This document shows positions 26,189 to 34,072 of a stretch of DNA of 64,000 nt, piece by piece. The position numbers and the translations under genes were made by a program. Every line of letters starts with the position of its first letter. Position 1 is the stretch's first letter. This DNA comes from Eubacteriaceae bacterium. Its GTDB lineage: Bacteria > Bacillota > Clostridia > Peptostreptococcales > Anaerovoracaceae. The DNA is taken from assembly GCA_902362805.1 (NCBI GenBank), contig CABIXY010000010.1, positions 7,175-71,174 on the forward strand. The letters run 5' to 3'. The notes below the pieces were generated by a model. The model made no database searches. It was not told where the DNA came from and saw only the letters and a program-made list of their open reading frames with translations.

Positions 26189-26836
26189 CTATTCTATTGT
26201 AAGGCGCTCCACTTGCTGTAAAGACCCCTGTAGGATTTCTTCATCAATGATGGGAATTCCCATGCCCTCAAATAATTCTTTGACGAAGTAAAGCTTCTCT
26301 GCCAGTTCTTCTTTGCTGCATGGAAAAATGGAAGGAATCATCCATACGTCTACAATCATCGTAAAAAAACTAGCTAGGGCTTTCGGGTATTTTACGTCTT
26401 TAATGGAGCCATCCTCTATGGCTTCTTGAAAAAGCTCCTCAAAATACGCTGCGGTTACATTCTGCTGATTCTGCAAAAAATCAGCTAAAATCCGCGGATT
26501 ATTTAGCAAGTGAATAGACATGGCGTTCACTTCCTGCATTTCCTGGTTTTGAAACTGCAGTTTGATGACTTTCTTCATCTTTTCCAGACCGGTCAGATCT
26601 TTTTCCTTTTTCACCTTTTCAAAAGGGTTATTATCAAAGAACATTTTGTCCCCTAAGGCGTCGAGAACCTCTTCTTTTGACTTAAAGTGATGATAAAAAG
26701 CCCCCCTTGTCAATCCTCCGAGATGATCTACGATATCTAAGACCGTCGTCTCCTCATACCCTTTCTCAAGAAAGAGCTTCAGAGAAGCATCCAGTATTTT
26801 CTGCACTGTTTCTTCCGGATATTTATTGCGCGGCAT
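26189..26836 (-). CDS. TetR/AcrR family transcriptional regulator
   Basis: About 215 residues from the ATG at 26836, preceded by GAGGTG. The N-terminal helix-turn-helix (ILDASLKLFLEKGYEETTVLDIV, then LTRGAFYHHFKSKEEVLDAL; positions about 12-60) is the standard TetR signature. The C-terminal domain is the ligand-binding part. It lies upstream of, and transcribed toward, the ABC exporter, and should repress both itself and the exporter through the three 17-mers described nearby. Ligand unknown. Confidence 0.92.
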   Translation of the reverse strand: MPRNKYPEETVQKILDASLKLFLEKGYEETTVLDIVDHLGGLTRGAFYHHFKSKEEVLDALGDKMFFDNNPFEKVKKEKDLTGLEKMKKVIKLQFQNQEMQEVNAMSIHLLNNPRILADFLQNQQNVTAAYFEELFQEAIEDGSIKDVKYPKALASFFTMIVDVWMIPSIFPCSKEELAEKLYFVKELFEGMGIPIIDEEILQGSLQQVERLTIE

Positions 26837-26853
26837 CTCGCACCTCCTCAAAT

Positions 26854-26900
26854 ACATACACCGTGTTTGTAAATACAAATATAACATGTACTGTGTATGT
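26854..26900. promoter_or_regulatory. Two putative TetR operators
   Basis: ACATACACCGTGTTTGT (26854-26870) and ACATGTACTGTGTATGT (26884-26900) share ACAT-N9-(A/T)TGT with centres 30 bp apart, in the promoter region of the TetR gene. Confidence 0.6.
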
Positions 26901-26929
26901 TGTCAACAAAAGTGCCATCGAAAATCTAG

Positions 26930-26958
26930 TTAACTTTATCTGCCAAATAGTGTATAAT
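26930..26958 (+). promoter_or_regulatory. Promoter of GntR paralogue 2
   Basis: TTAACT (26930-26935), 17-base spacer, TATAAT (26953-26958); the ribosome site GGGAGGGA follows and the ATG is at 26984. Confidence 0.65.
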
Positions 26959-26983
26959 TGTAGTGAAACAGGGAGGGACAGAT

Positions 26984-27619
26984 ATGACGGCAATTACAAA
27001 GACCAGCATGAAAGACCAGGTTTACCAAATCATTAAAGAGAAAATCTTCTCGCTGGAGTACGACTTCGGCGACACGATCAATATTTCTGCGCTGAGCAAC
27101 GAGCTGGGCGTCAGCAACACGCCGATTCGCGAGGCGCTTTCTCGTTTAGAGGTGGAAGGTCTGGTGACTTCCACGCTGAATTCCAAAGTCCAAGTCATCG
27201 ATATCACCGAGGATTTATATAAAGATATCGATCATACCTTTTTTTCCATTATTTCCGGCTGCTACACCACGTGCTATTTAGAGGATAGAATCGAATATCT
27301 TTTAGAGTTGATGGATAACGCGATTCTCGCACAGGAGCGCGCTCTCAAGGAGCGGGAATATATGAATTACGCATTTAAGGCTATCGAGTTTGATCGATGC
27401 TTTGTCGCCGCGACAGGCAACGATTATCTGCTCAACACATTCGATACCAAGTCCCCGATTCTTTATCTACTGACCCGCTACACCCACCAGCATCCTGAAC
27501 CTAACCGGGAATTCAATCTGGGTGAGCACCAGCAGATTCTCGATGCGGTCAGGAAGAACAACTTCATGGGAGCCCAGAAACTCATCTATATTCATTACGA
27601 CAAACATTTTGAATACTAA
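26984..27619 (+). CDS. GntR family (FCD-type) transcriptional regulator, paralogue 2
   Basis: About 211 residues from the ATG at 26984. The winged helix (5-70) contains NISALSNELGVSNTPIREALSRLEVEGLV (described by position about 32-60), almost the same as paralogue 3 at 32377. The ligand domain shares FDRCFV, ILYLLTRY and the EHQQILDAVR motif with the other two. It is convergent with the dehydrogenase-symporter operon at 27779-30432 and is the likely regulator of that operon or of the wider module. No TGCAC site is seen at its own promoter. Confidence 0.88.
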   Translation: MTAITKTSMKDQVYQIIKEKIFSLEYDFGDTINISALSNELGVSNTPIREALSRLEVEGLVTSTLNSKVQVIDITEDLYKDIDHTFFSIISGCYTTCYLEDRIEYLLELMDNAILAQERALKEREYMNYAFKAIEFDRCFVAATGNDYLLNTFDTKSPILYLLTRYTHQHPEPNREFNLGEHQQILDAVRKNNFMGAQKLIYIHYDKHFEY

Positions 27620-27655
27620 AAATATGTCCTTCAGACGATATTTTTATGTGATAAA

Positions 27656-27696
27656 AGAACACTGTCAGACGAATTCGTCCGGCAGTGTTCTTCTAT
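27656..27696 (+). terminator. Terminator after GntR paralogue 2
   Basis: GAACACTG (27657-27664) pairs with CAGTGTTC (27683-27690) around an inner palindrome GACGAATTCGTC (27668-27679), followed by TTCTATTT. Confidence 0.7.
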
Positions 27697-27778
27697 TTCA
27701 AAGTGCTGCAAACAGCACTTCACTTGCAAGCAATGAATTGCTCTTGCGGCAAGCATCCATGTAATGCCGCCATTGATG

Positions 27779-29086
27779 TTATAGAAAATTACCGATGAAA
27801 ATGATCAGTATTGCTACTGGACACAGATATTTGACTGAAATCCTCAGCCAGGTGCGCTGGACTTTGTTTTGTACGTTGATAGAATCGAGGAAGTTGTCAA
27901 TTCCCCAAATCCACCCTACAAAGATAGAAATCAGCAGCCCGCTGACGACCAGCAGATAATTACTGGTAATGACGTCCACGGTGTCCAGGAAGCCTGGAAT
28001 CAGAATAGAGCAGCTGCCGATGACCACGGCGAACGCCATGACAATGGCGACAGCTTTCTTCCTATTTATGTGAAAGCCATCCATGACCACTGCTACGATG
28101 GCTTCACCGATGCCGATGGCAGAAGACAGTGCGGCAAAGTAGAAGCCTACATAGAACAAAGTACCGATGATTCTCCCGCCAGAAATATAATTGAAGACAT
28201 TTGGCAAAGTGATCATAGTCAGGCCGACGCCTGCCCCTGGTTCTAAACCGAAAGCAAATACCATCGGGAAGATCATCAGTCCGGCGGCGATTCCGGCTGC
28301 TACGATGGAAGTGCTGACGATTGCAGCCTGCTTCAATATATTTTCCTTCTTATTTTTGATATAGCTACCAAAGATCATGGAGGCCAACATGCCAATGCCG
28401 ATGGCAAAGAATGCCTGCCCCACTGCCGAGGTTACAGCGTCAAAAGAAAATGTGCTTATATCCGGCTTGAACATGTATGCCAGCCCTTTTGACGCCCCTT
28501 CCACGTTGAGGCCGATTACGATGCATACCACCATGATGACAGCCAATGCCGGCAACAGGAACTTATTCACCTTCTCCACGCCCTTCTGCACGCCGCCGCT
28601 GATGATGACAGCGATGATCACCCAGTTGACGACGGCAAAGAGAAACATAGTTTTGGGATCGCTGGTCAGTGCCGCAAAAGAGTCTGCGATGCCTGCCGCA
28701 TCCATACCAGAAAAGAAACCCGTCGCCGTCCTCCAGATATAGGCCAGAACCCATACATAGATAGGAACGGTATAGCAGAAGACCAGCAGTGCCACCAGAA
28801 TATGGAGATAGCTGGAAGTGTACCATTTTGTTCCCGGCCTCAGAGTCTGGTAAGCGCCGACTGCGGTTTTCTGCGTTACGTAACCCATGGAAATCTCCGC
28901 TGTCAAAAGGGGAATTCCGATCAGCACGATGACCAGTACGTAGGTGATGATAAACAGCGCGCCACCGTTGGTTCCGCACACATATGGAAAACGCCAGAGG
29001 CTCCCTACGCCTACAGCAAAACCGATGGTTGTGAGGAGAAAGCCCAGAATCGAGCTGAATCCCTCGTTTTGTTTTTTCTCTGACAT
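27779..29086 (-). CDS. NSS family sodium-dependent amino acid/amine symporter, paralogue 1
   Basis: About 435 residues, 11-12 predicted helices, the short bacterial NSS (LeuT/TnaT/MhsT-type) layout. Helix 1 carries the sodium/substrate signature IGFAVGVGSLWRFPYVCGTNGG (about 16-37), with Ser where many members have Asn. It should import an amino acid or aromatic amine with sodium. It sits 14 bp after the dehydrogenase stop at 29101 in the same direction, so uptake and oxidative deamination are co-expressed. Nearly the same protein is encoded at 30882-32192. Start chosen as the second of two tandem ATG codons, matching the paralogue. Confidence 0.92.
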   Translation of the reverse strand: MSEKKQNEGFSSILGFLLTTIGFAVGVGSLWRFPYVCGTNGGALFIITYVLVIVLIGIPLLTAEISMGYVTQKTAVGAYQTLRPGTKWYTSSYLHILVALLVFCYTVPIYVWVLAYIWRTATGFFSGMDAAGIADSFAALTSDPKTMFLFAVVNWVIIAVIISGGVQKGVEKVNKFLLPALAVIMVVCIVIGLNVEGASKGLAYMFKPDISTFSFDAVTSAVGQAFFAIGIGMLASMIFGSYIKNKKENILKQAAIVSTSIVAAGIAAGLMIFPMVFAFGLEPGAGVGLTMITLPNVFNYISGGRIIGTLFYVGFYFAALSSAIGIGEAIVAVVMDGFHINRKKAVAIVMAFAVVIGSCSILIPGFLDTVDVITSNYLLVVSGLLISIFVGWIWGIDNFLDSINVQNKVQRTWLRISVKYLCPVAILIIFIGNFL

Positions 29087-29100
29087 CATGTCCTCCCCGG

Positions 29101-30432
29101 TTATCTACCGTATATCACGTCCTGGCAAGTCCTGTAAACGTTCTCACACGGCGTAATTCCTAAAGCCTCGGCCTTGGTCAGGTTATCCCAAGTCTGCTTC
29201 GGCATTGTTGCATCGATGACCTTGGTCAGTTTTTCATAGCTTGCATTCTCGCCTTCCATGTATTCCTGCGCTCCGCAGATGACGCCAGCGGTGTTGTGCC
29301 ACCACTCTGTCTGGAAGAGGATGTCTCTGTCAGCCAGCAGCTTGGCTATACGGATTTCTTCTTCCTGGCTTGAAGCGCGCAACTGGTTGTTGGCCGATCC
29401 CCAGATCATCTTACATCTCAGCTTTGGAATGTTGTCGTCGTAGAGGATGCCGCCGATGGCGCAAGGGCTGACAATATCCACATCCATATATAAAGCCTCA
29501 TCCAGGGATACGATTTCTATGTCTTTGCCAGGATTTTCGTTTATAAATTTCTGTGCAGTTTCCTGATTCAAGTCCGCTATGTAAAGCTTGACGTTTTCCT
29601 GCAGCAGATATTCTCCCAAATACCAGCCCACGGCGCCGAGACCGATCAAAGTGATGGTCTTTCCGTCCAGGCTGTCGGTTCCTTCCTTGAATCTGACGGC
29701 CTGCTTCATGGTCACATAGACCCCATAAGCTGTCGGTTTTCCCGTCTCGCCCAGAGGAGAGTTTGGTCCGCTGGTGTAATTCATAGAGAAATTGGCATTT
29801 TCTACGTCAGCCATCTCCGTCGGGAAGTTCATATCCGGACCCGTCATGGTTCTGCAGTTGTCGATGGCAAAACCGAGGAACCCCATAACCTCCATATTGT
29901 CCAGATCCAGTTCCTCCATCTGTACCGTCGTTTTACAGCCTCCAAACGCCAGGTTACCGGCCACGTTCTTGAAGCTCATGCCTCTTCCCAGATTCAGTCC
30001 ATCGATGATGACTTCTTTTTCGTCTTCGTTTACATCATGACGTCTGATGCCGCCTGCCAAAGTGGCGTGCAGCCGGTTGTTGACACCCAGCTTGCGGCTG
30101 TGCTGGTGGCACATGAACCGGATATTATACTTGTCGTTATAATAGCACTCGATTCCAAAGTGTCTGCCCTGTCTGATCAAGTCGAGAATTTCATCCAGGT
30201 AATCCTCCAGGTCGTATTTCTTGTACAGTGCTCTCACCTGTTTTGTGTTCAGGTAGACCACGTCTTCTGTCAAAATGCTTTCCACGTAGAATTCTTTGTT
30301 GTACTTGCTGAAATCCAGATCCTGCTCCCACTGCTTCATGGCTTCCATCCAGAACTGATCTTTCTTCCAGTCATATCTGATCTTTAATGTGGTAAGGCCC
30401 TCCGCCTTCATCGGTGTGCATAAACTTCTCAT
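29101..30432 (-). CDS. Glu/Leu/Phe/Val dehydrogenase family enzyme, paralogue 2
   Basis: 443 residues, closely similar throughout to the enzyme at 19819. The shared N-terminal segment (RSLCTPMKAEGLTTLKIRYD), the LAFGGCKTTV lysine loop (about 169), GPDMNFPTEMAD (about 200), the Rossmann GLGAVGWYLGEY (about 263), SPCAIGG and the EWWHNTAGVICGAQEY end are all present. Two tandem ATG codons follow TGAGGAGG; the second is used here. It is co-transcribed with the NSS symporter. Differences from paralogue 1 are spread evenly, consistent with an old duplication and perhaps different amino-acid preference. Confidence 0.88.
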   Translation of the reverse strand: MRSLCTPMKAEGLTTLKIRYDWKKDQFWMEAMKQWEQDLDFSKYNKEFYVESILTEDVVYLNTKQVRALYKKYDLEDYLDEILDLIRQGRHFGIECYYNDKYNIRFMCHQHSRKLGVNNRLHATLAGGIRRHDVNEDEKEVIIDGLNLGRGMSFKNVAGNLAFGGCKTTVQMEELDLDNMEVMGFLGFAIDNCRTMTGPDMNFPTEMADVENANFSMNYTSGPNSPLGETGKPTAYGVYVTMKQAVRFKEGTDSLDGKTITLIGLGAVGWYLGEYLLQENVKLYIADLNQETAQKFINENPGKDIEIVSLDEALYMDVDIVSPCAIGGILYDDNIPKLRCKMIWGSANNQLRASSQEEEIRIAKLLADRDILFQTEWWHNTAGVICGAQEYMEGENASYEKLTKVIDATMPKQTWDNLTKAEALGITPCENVYRTCQDVIYGR

Positions 30433-30461
30433 CATATTCCTCCTCAGTTTTTCTTATAAAC

Positions 30462-30524
30462 ATATGCATCGTGCACTATGCATATTTTCTAGTTTTATTG
30501 TACTCCTCTAAAATGTTTTGTCAA
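30462..30524 (-). promoter_or_regulatory. Promoter and palindromic operator of the dehydrogenase-symporter operon
   Basis: Minus strand TTGACA (30524-30519), 16-base spacer, TACAAT (30502-30497). Just downstream ATATGCAT (30462-30469) and ATGCATAT (30478-30485) form a perfect 8-base palindrome around CGTGCACT, containing the TGCAC core seen at the other module promoters. Confidence 0.65.
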
Positions 30525-30579
30525 GGGGAAATTTTCAAAATTCTTAGAAATTATCGTCACGTCCGGCGTACTCCCCATT

Positions 30580-30776
30580 CTGCGTAACACGACAGCTAGA
30601 CGTACCGGGACCGTTACGCAGATTCAGTTAAAAACTGCAAAAAGTTAAGAAACAGACCCCGAACCTCTTCTCGCTGCGTAACTGGCAAGCGTGGCTCGCC
30701 AAGCGGTTACGCGGATTCAGCTTAAAACCTGAAAAAGTCTATCTGGCAGGCCAATAATACACCTAAAATGCGTAAC
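30580..30776. repeat. Tandem intergenic hairpin repeat with GCGTAAC/GTTACGC arms
   Basis: Two units each have arms TGCGTAAC and GTTACGC (30581-30588 with 30613-30619; 30675-30682 with 30706-30712), each followed by GATTCAG, then TTAAAA and CTG, a short A-rich run and AGT. A third left arm TGCGTAAC is at 30769-30776. They fill most of the 450-base gap between two minus-strand transcription units and encode nothing. Confidence 0.65.
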
Positions 30777-30806
30777 CCTCAAACAAGGGAGGGCAGCAAA
30801 CATGAC

Positions 30807-30856
30807 AAAAAGCCGCCATGCTGCTGATTCGGCGATCAACAGCATGGCGGCTTTTT
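30807..30856 (-). terminator. Terminator of NSS paralogue 2
   Basis: AAAAAGCCGCCATGCTG (30807-30823) and CAGCATGGCGGCTTTTT (30840-30856) are perfect 17-base arms, 26 bases after the symporter stop. Confidence 0.9.
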
Positions 30857-30881
30857 AGAAGACTTATAATGAAATTAGAAT

Positions 30882-32192
30882 TTACTGTAAGAAATTTCCC
30901 ACTAGAATGATAACAATGGCAATCGGGCAGAGATATTTTACTGAGACCTTGAGCCAGATGCGCAGTGCTTTCTTTTCCACGTGAATCGCGTCGAGGAAGT
31001 TATCCGCGCCCCAAATCCAGGCTACAAAGATGTCAATTAAAAGTCCGCTGATGACTAACAAGTAATTACCCGTGATGATATCCACTGTGTCCAGGAATCC
31101 CGGAATTAAAATGGAGCAGCTGCCGATGACCACGGCAAAGGCCATAACCAAAGCGACGGCCTTTTTTCTGCTGATGTGGAAAAGATCCATGAAGACAGCA
31201 GCAATGGCTTCACCGATACCGATTGCAGAAGACAAGGCTGCGAAGTAAAAACCAACATAGAACAGTGTTCCGATAATTCTGCCCCCAGTGATATAGTTGA
31301 ACACATTAGGCAGCGTGATCATGGTTAAGCCCGTGCCCGCGCCTGGTTCCAGACCAAAGGCAAATACCATCGGAAAGATCATCATGCCCGCCGCCAGACC
31401 AGCCGCTACGATAGAGCCGCTGACAATCGTAGCCTGCTTCAGAATATTGGCCTTTTTATCTTTGATGTAACTGCCGAAAATCATAGACCCCAGCATAGCC
31501 AGGCCCAAGGCGAAAAATGCCTGGCCGGTAGCAGCTGTTACCGCGTCAAAGGAAAAAGACGAGAGATCTGGTTTGAACATATACGCAAGCCCTTTTGACG
31601 ATCCCTCCACATTGAGCCCGATGACGATACAGACAACCATGATAACGGCCAATGCGGGAAGCAGAAACTTGTTGACTTTTTCTACGCCTTTCTGCACTCC
31701 TCCGCTGACGATAATGGCGATTAACGCCCAGTTAATAATTGCGAATATAAACATGGTTTTCGGATCGCCGGACAGAGCCTCAAAAGACTGCGCGATGCCT
31801 TCTGCATCTAACCCCGCAAAAAATCCCGTAGCTGTTCTCCATATATAGGCCAGAACCCATACGTAAATCGGCACTGTGTAGCAGAAAATCAACAGTGCCA
31901 CGACGATATGCAGGTAGCTGGCAGTATACCATTTGCTGCCAGGCTTTAGAGTCTTGTACGCTCCAATGGCTGTTTTCTGCGAAACATATCCCATCGAGAT
32001 TTCTGCAGTTAACAAAGGGATACCGACGAGGACAATGACCAGCACATATGTAAGGATAAACAACGCACCCCCATTGGTTCCACAGACATAAGGGAAACGC
32101 CAAAGGCTGCCTACGCCGACGGCAAAACCGATTACCGTGAGCAGGAACCCGAAGAGCGAACTGAATCCCTCATTTTGTTTTTTCTCAGACAT
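30882..32192 (-). CDS. NSS family sodium-dependent amino acid/amine symporter, paralogue 2
   Basis: 436 residues and 11-12 predicted helices, very similar to paralogue 1 over the whole length (by eye well over three quarters identical), including the helix-1 signature VGSLWRFPYVCGTNGG and the ASAIGIGEAI stretch near 310. It stands alone with its own promoter, divergent from GntR paralogue 3, and has a strong terminator. The duplication of symporter, dehydrogenase and regulator in the same 14 kb suggests expansion around one substrate class. Confidence 0.92.
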   Translation of the reverse strand: MSEKKQNEGFSSLFGFLLTVIGFAVGVGSLWRFPYVCGTNGGALFILTYVLVIVLVGIPLLTAEISMGYVSQKTAIGAYKTLKPGSKWYTASYLHIVVALLIFCYTVPIYVWVLAYIWRTATGFFAGLDAEGIAQSFEALSGDPKTMFIFAIINWALIAIIVSGGVQKGVEKVNKFLLPALAVIMVVCIVIGLNVEGSSKGLAYMFKPDLSSFSFDAVTAATGQAFFALGLAMLGSMIFGSYIKDKKANILKQATIVSGSIVAAGLAAGMMIFPMVFAFGLEPGAGTGLTMITLPNVFNYITGGRIIGTLFYVGFYFAALSSAIGIGEAIAAVFMDLFHISRKKAVALVMAFAVVIGSCSILIPGFLDTVDIITGNYLLVISGLLIDIFVAWIWGADNFLDAIHVEKKALRIWLKVSVKYLCPIAIVIILVGNFLQ

Positions 32193-32235
32193 GATAACAT
32201 CCTCCTATTTTGCTTGCGCAAAGTATGCCCACAAT

Positions 32236-32351
32236 AGTATGCATACTTTAAATTGTTATTATCATTTTACACTCTGTGCGAAATTTGTCAAGCTGTTTTC
32301 ACAATTGTTTGACATTTCTTTCTGATTGTATTAAAATATGTACTGTGCACA
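32236..32351. promoter_or_regulatory. Divergent promoters and operator-like sites between NSS2 and GntR3
   Basis: Minus promoter: TTGACA (32291-32286), 16-base spacer, TAAAAT (32269-32264), followed by the perfect palindrome AGTATGCATACT (32236-32247). Plus promoter: TTGACA (32309-32314), 17-base spacer, TAAAAT (32332-32337), followed by TGTGCACA (32344-32351) at the expected transcription start. Confidence 0.7.
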
Positions 32352-32376
32352 CTATTTATCAAAGGAGAACGAACCC

Positions 32377-33006
32377 ATGTTACAGTTAAACAAGGTCAGC
32401 ATGAGGACGCAGGTCTATGAAATAATAAAACAAAAGATTCTGTCTCAAGAATACGATTGGGGAGATCAGATCAGAATTCTGCCCCTCTGCAAGGAACTGG
32501 GCGTCAGCAATACGCCGGTGAGAGAAGCGCTTTCTCTCTTAGAAATGGAAGGCCTGGTGACCTCTTCCCTCAATTCCAGAGTAAAGGTCGTCGAAATGAC
32601 CGAGAGCCTCAACAACGAAATGAATCAGATCTTTCTTGTTCTCATATCAGGCTCCTATCAGCTCTGCGTGGTCAAAAATATAACCAGTAAACTGCGCATC
32701 ATGTTAGAAAAAGCTTTGGAGAAACAGCAAAAGAGCCTGGATAAAGATATCGCAACTTCCATCCATGCCGCCCTGGCTTTTGATCGCTGTTTTGTCGACG
32801 TCATCGGCAATGAAAAGCTATCCAGAGCCTTTGAGGAGCAATACACCCTGCTCTTTCTTCTTGCGCGGTACAACTATCAGAAAGCCGCTCTGAACCGAGA
32901 AGACAACATCAAAGAACACGTACAGATCCTCGACGCCATCAGAGCCTGCGAGCACGAACTGGTTCACCAGCTGCTGATTCAGCATTTCGATAAACATGTG
33001 GACTAA
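32377..33006 (+). CDS. GntR family (FCD-type) transcriptional regulator, paralogue 3
   Basis: About 209 residues from the ATG at 32377, which has AAAGGAG upstream. The DNA-binding winged helix contains CKELGVSNTPVREALSLLEM (about 34-53); the helical C-terminal domain has FDRCFVDVIGN and HVQILDAIRACEH like the other two paralogues. Divergent from NSS paralogue 2. A TGTGCACA palindrome at its own predicted start site suggests autoregulation. A 23-base-arm terminator follows. Confidence 0.88.
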   Translation: MLQLNKVSMRTQVYEIIKQKILSQEYDWGDQIRILPLCKELGVSNTPVREALSLLEMEGLVTSSLNSRVKVVEMTESLNNEMNQIFLVLISGSYQLCVVKNITSKLRIMLEKALEKQQKSLDKDIATSIHAALAFDRCFVDVIGNEKLSRAFEEQYTLLFLLARYNYQKAALNREDNIKEHVQILDAIRACEHELVHQLLIQHFDKHVD

Positions 33007-33010
33007 ATAA

Positions 33011-33068
33011 AGAATTTAAAAGACGCCGGGGAAAGCAAACCTGCCTTCCCCGGCGTCTTTTAAATTCT
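33011..33068. terminator. Very long-arm bidirectional terminator
   Basis: Perfect 23-base arms at 33011-33033 and 33046-33068 (core GACGCCGGGGAA / TTCCCCGGCGTC) with a 12-base loop and flanking A/T runs, between convergent GntR3 and the transglycosylase gene. Confidence 0.92.
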
Positions 33069-33102
33069 ATTTACATGCTAGTGCCGTAAATATAAGCCTT
33101 AA

Positions 33103-33750
33103 TTAAATATAGTTATTTCTCTCAAGATACTTTCTGATCTGTACTCTGGTGTTCAACAGCTTCTTGGCAATCTTTGTAGAATAGTTCCCTGACTTTACCG
33201 TTCCTGAACCGTAAGCATACGCAGAAAGCGCTTTGGTATAAGTATTGAATTCGTTTTTCATGGCTCTTAGATATCTGGCTCCCACTTCAATACTCACCTG
33301 TGCCTTGTATAGGCTGGAAGGCTTATAACCGTACTGTCTCGCCAATGCATCGCTGGTCTGCATCAGTCCCTTGTATCCATAAGGACTCCTCGCGTTAGTA
33401 TAGAATGTGCTTTCGTTCTGAGCAATAGCCATTAAGACTTTAGCGTCCAAATTGTACTTCTTTCCCTTTGAGATAAAATAACCTGCCATATTCAATGATT
33501 TCGTTTTACTTACATTGGGGTTGATTTTTCTAATGTAAGCAGCCAATCCCTTTTTATACTTAGAATTTGTTTTTGTAGATGAGCTCTGAACTTTGACTGT
33601 AGTATCCGTCGCTGGTTCCGCATTCTCTGTCGTCGCTGTAGCTTTAGCTTCTGTTGTTTCAATTTGATTCGTGTCTGTAGCATAAATGGAAATTGATGAG
33701 CAAGCGATGATGGTAATCGTTAAAAGCGCTGTAACTAGCTTTTTCGCCAT
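33103..33750 (-). CDS. Secreted lytic transglycosylase (SLT domain), paralogue A
   Basis: 215 residues: signal peptide 1-24 (AKKLVTALLTITIIACSSISIYA), a Thr/Ala/Glu-rich linker to about 70, then a soluble-lytic-transglycosylase-like domain. Catalytic Glu is in AIAQNESTFY (about 119), followed by YGYKGLMQTS and IEVGARYL, ending with the YAYGSGTV motif. It cleaves peptidoglycan glycan strands with 1,6-anhydro product. Similar in build to the gene at 34073. GAGGAG precedes the ATG. Confidence 0.9.
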   Translation of the reverse strand: MAKKLVTALLTITIIACSSISIYATDTNQIETTEAKATATTENAEPATDTTVKVQSSSTKTNSKYKKGLAAYIRKINPNVSKTKSLNMAGYFISKGKKYNLDAKVLMAIAQNESTFYTNARSPYGYKGLMQTSDALARQYGYKPSSLYKAQVSIEVGARYLRAMKNEFNTYTKALSAYAYGSGTVKSGNYSTKIAKKLLNTRVQIRKYLERNNYI

Positions 33751-33964
33751 TTCTTTCTTCTCCTCTTTTTCTCTATATTTTTATTGTGCGGCAGGGATTT
33801 CTTTCCTGCTGCTTTATTTATTATAAACAATGTGCAAGGCTTTTTCTTAAGAAATTCTTATATTTCACAGGCTTTTCACAAAGGTTTTCGGTTCTTTGGT
33901 GATGCAGCCCATATTTTTCTTTTATTACTTGTTGTTTATCTACAAATGAATACAATTTCCAGCG

Positions 33965-33992
33965 GTAATTCTTAAGATTTCTTAAGAATTAC
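33965..33992. repeat. Perfect 12-base inverted repeat
   Basis: GTAATTCTTAAG (33965-33976) and CTTAAGAATTAC (33981-33992) with a four-base loop, directly next to the terminator at 33995-34038 in the 320-base gap between the two transglycosylase genes. AT-rich; could be an operator or part of the terminator region. Confidence 0.6.
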
Positions 33993-33994
33993 AA

Positions 33995-34038
33995 AAAGCA
34001 GTCAGCGGCCGGGAAACTCCCCGGCCGCTGACTGCTTT
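33995..34038 (-). terminator. Terminator of transglycosylase B
   Basis: AAAGCAGTCAGCGGCCGGG (33995-34013) and its reverse complement (34020-34038), six-base loop, 34 bases after the stop at 34073 on the minus strand. Confidence 0.9.
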
Positions 34039-34072
34039 CTATTAAATGCTCTCAAATTAGTCTAATGATTTT

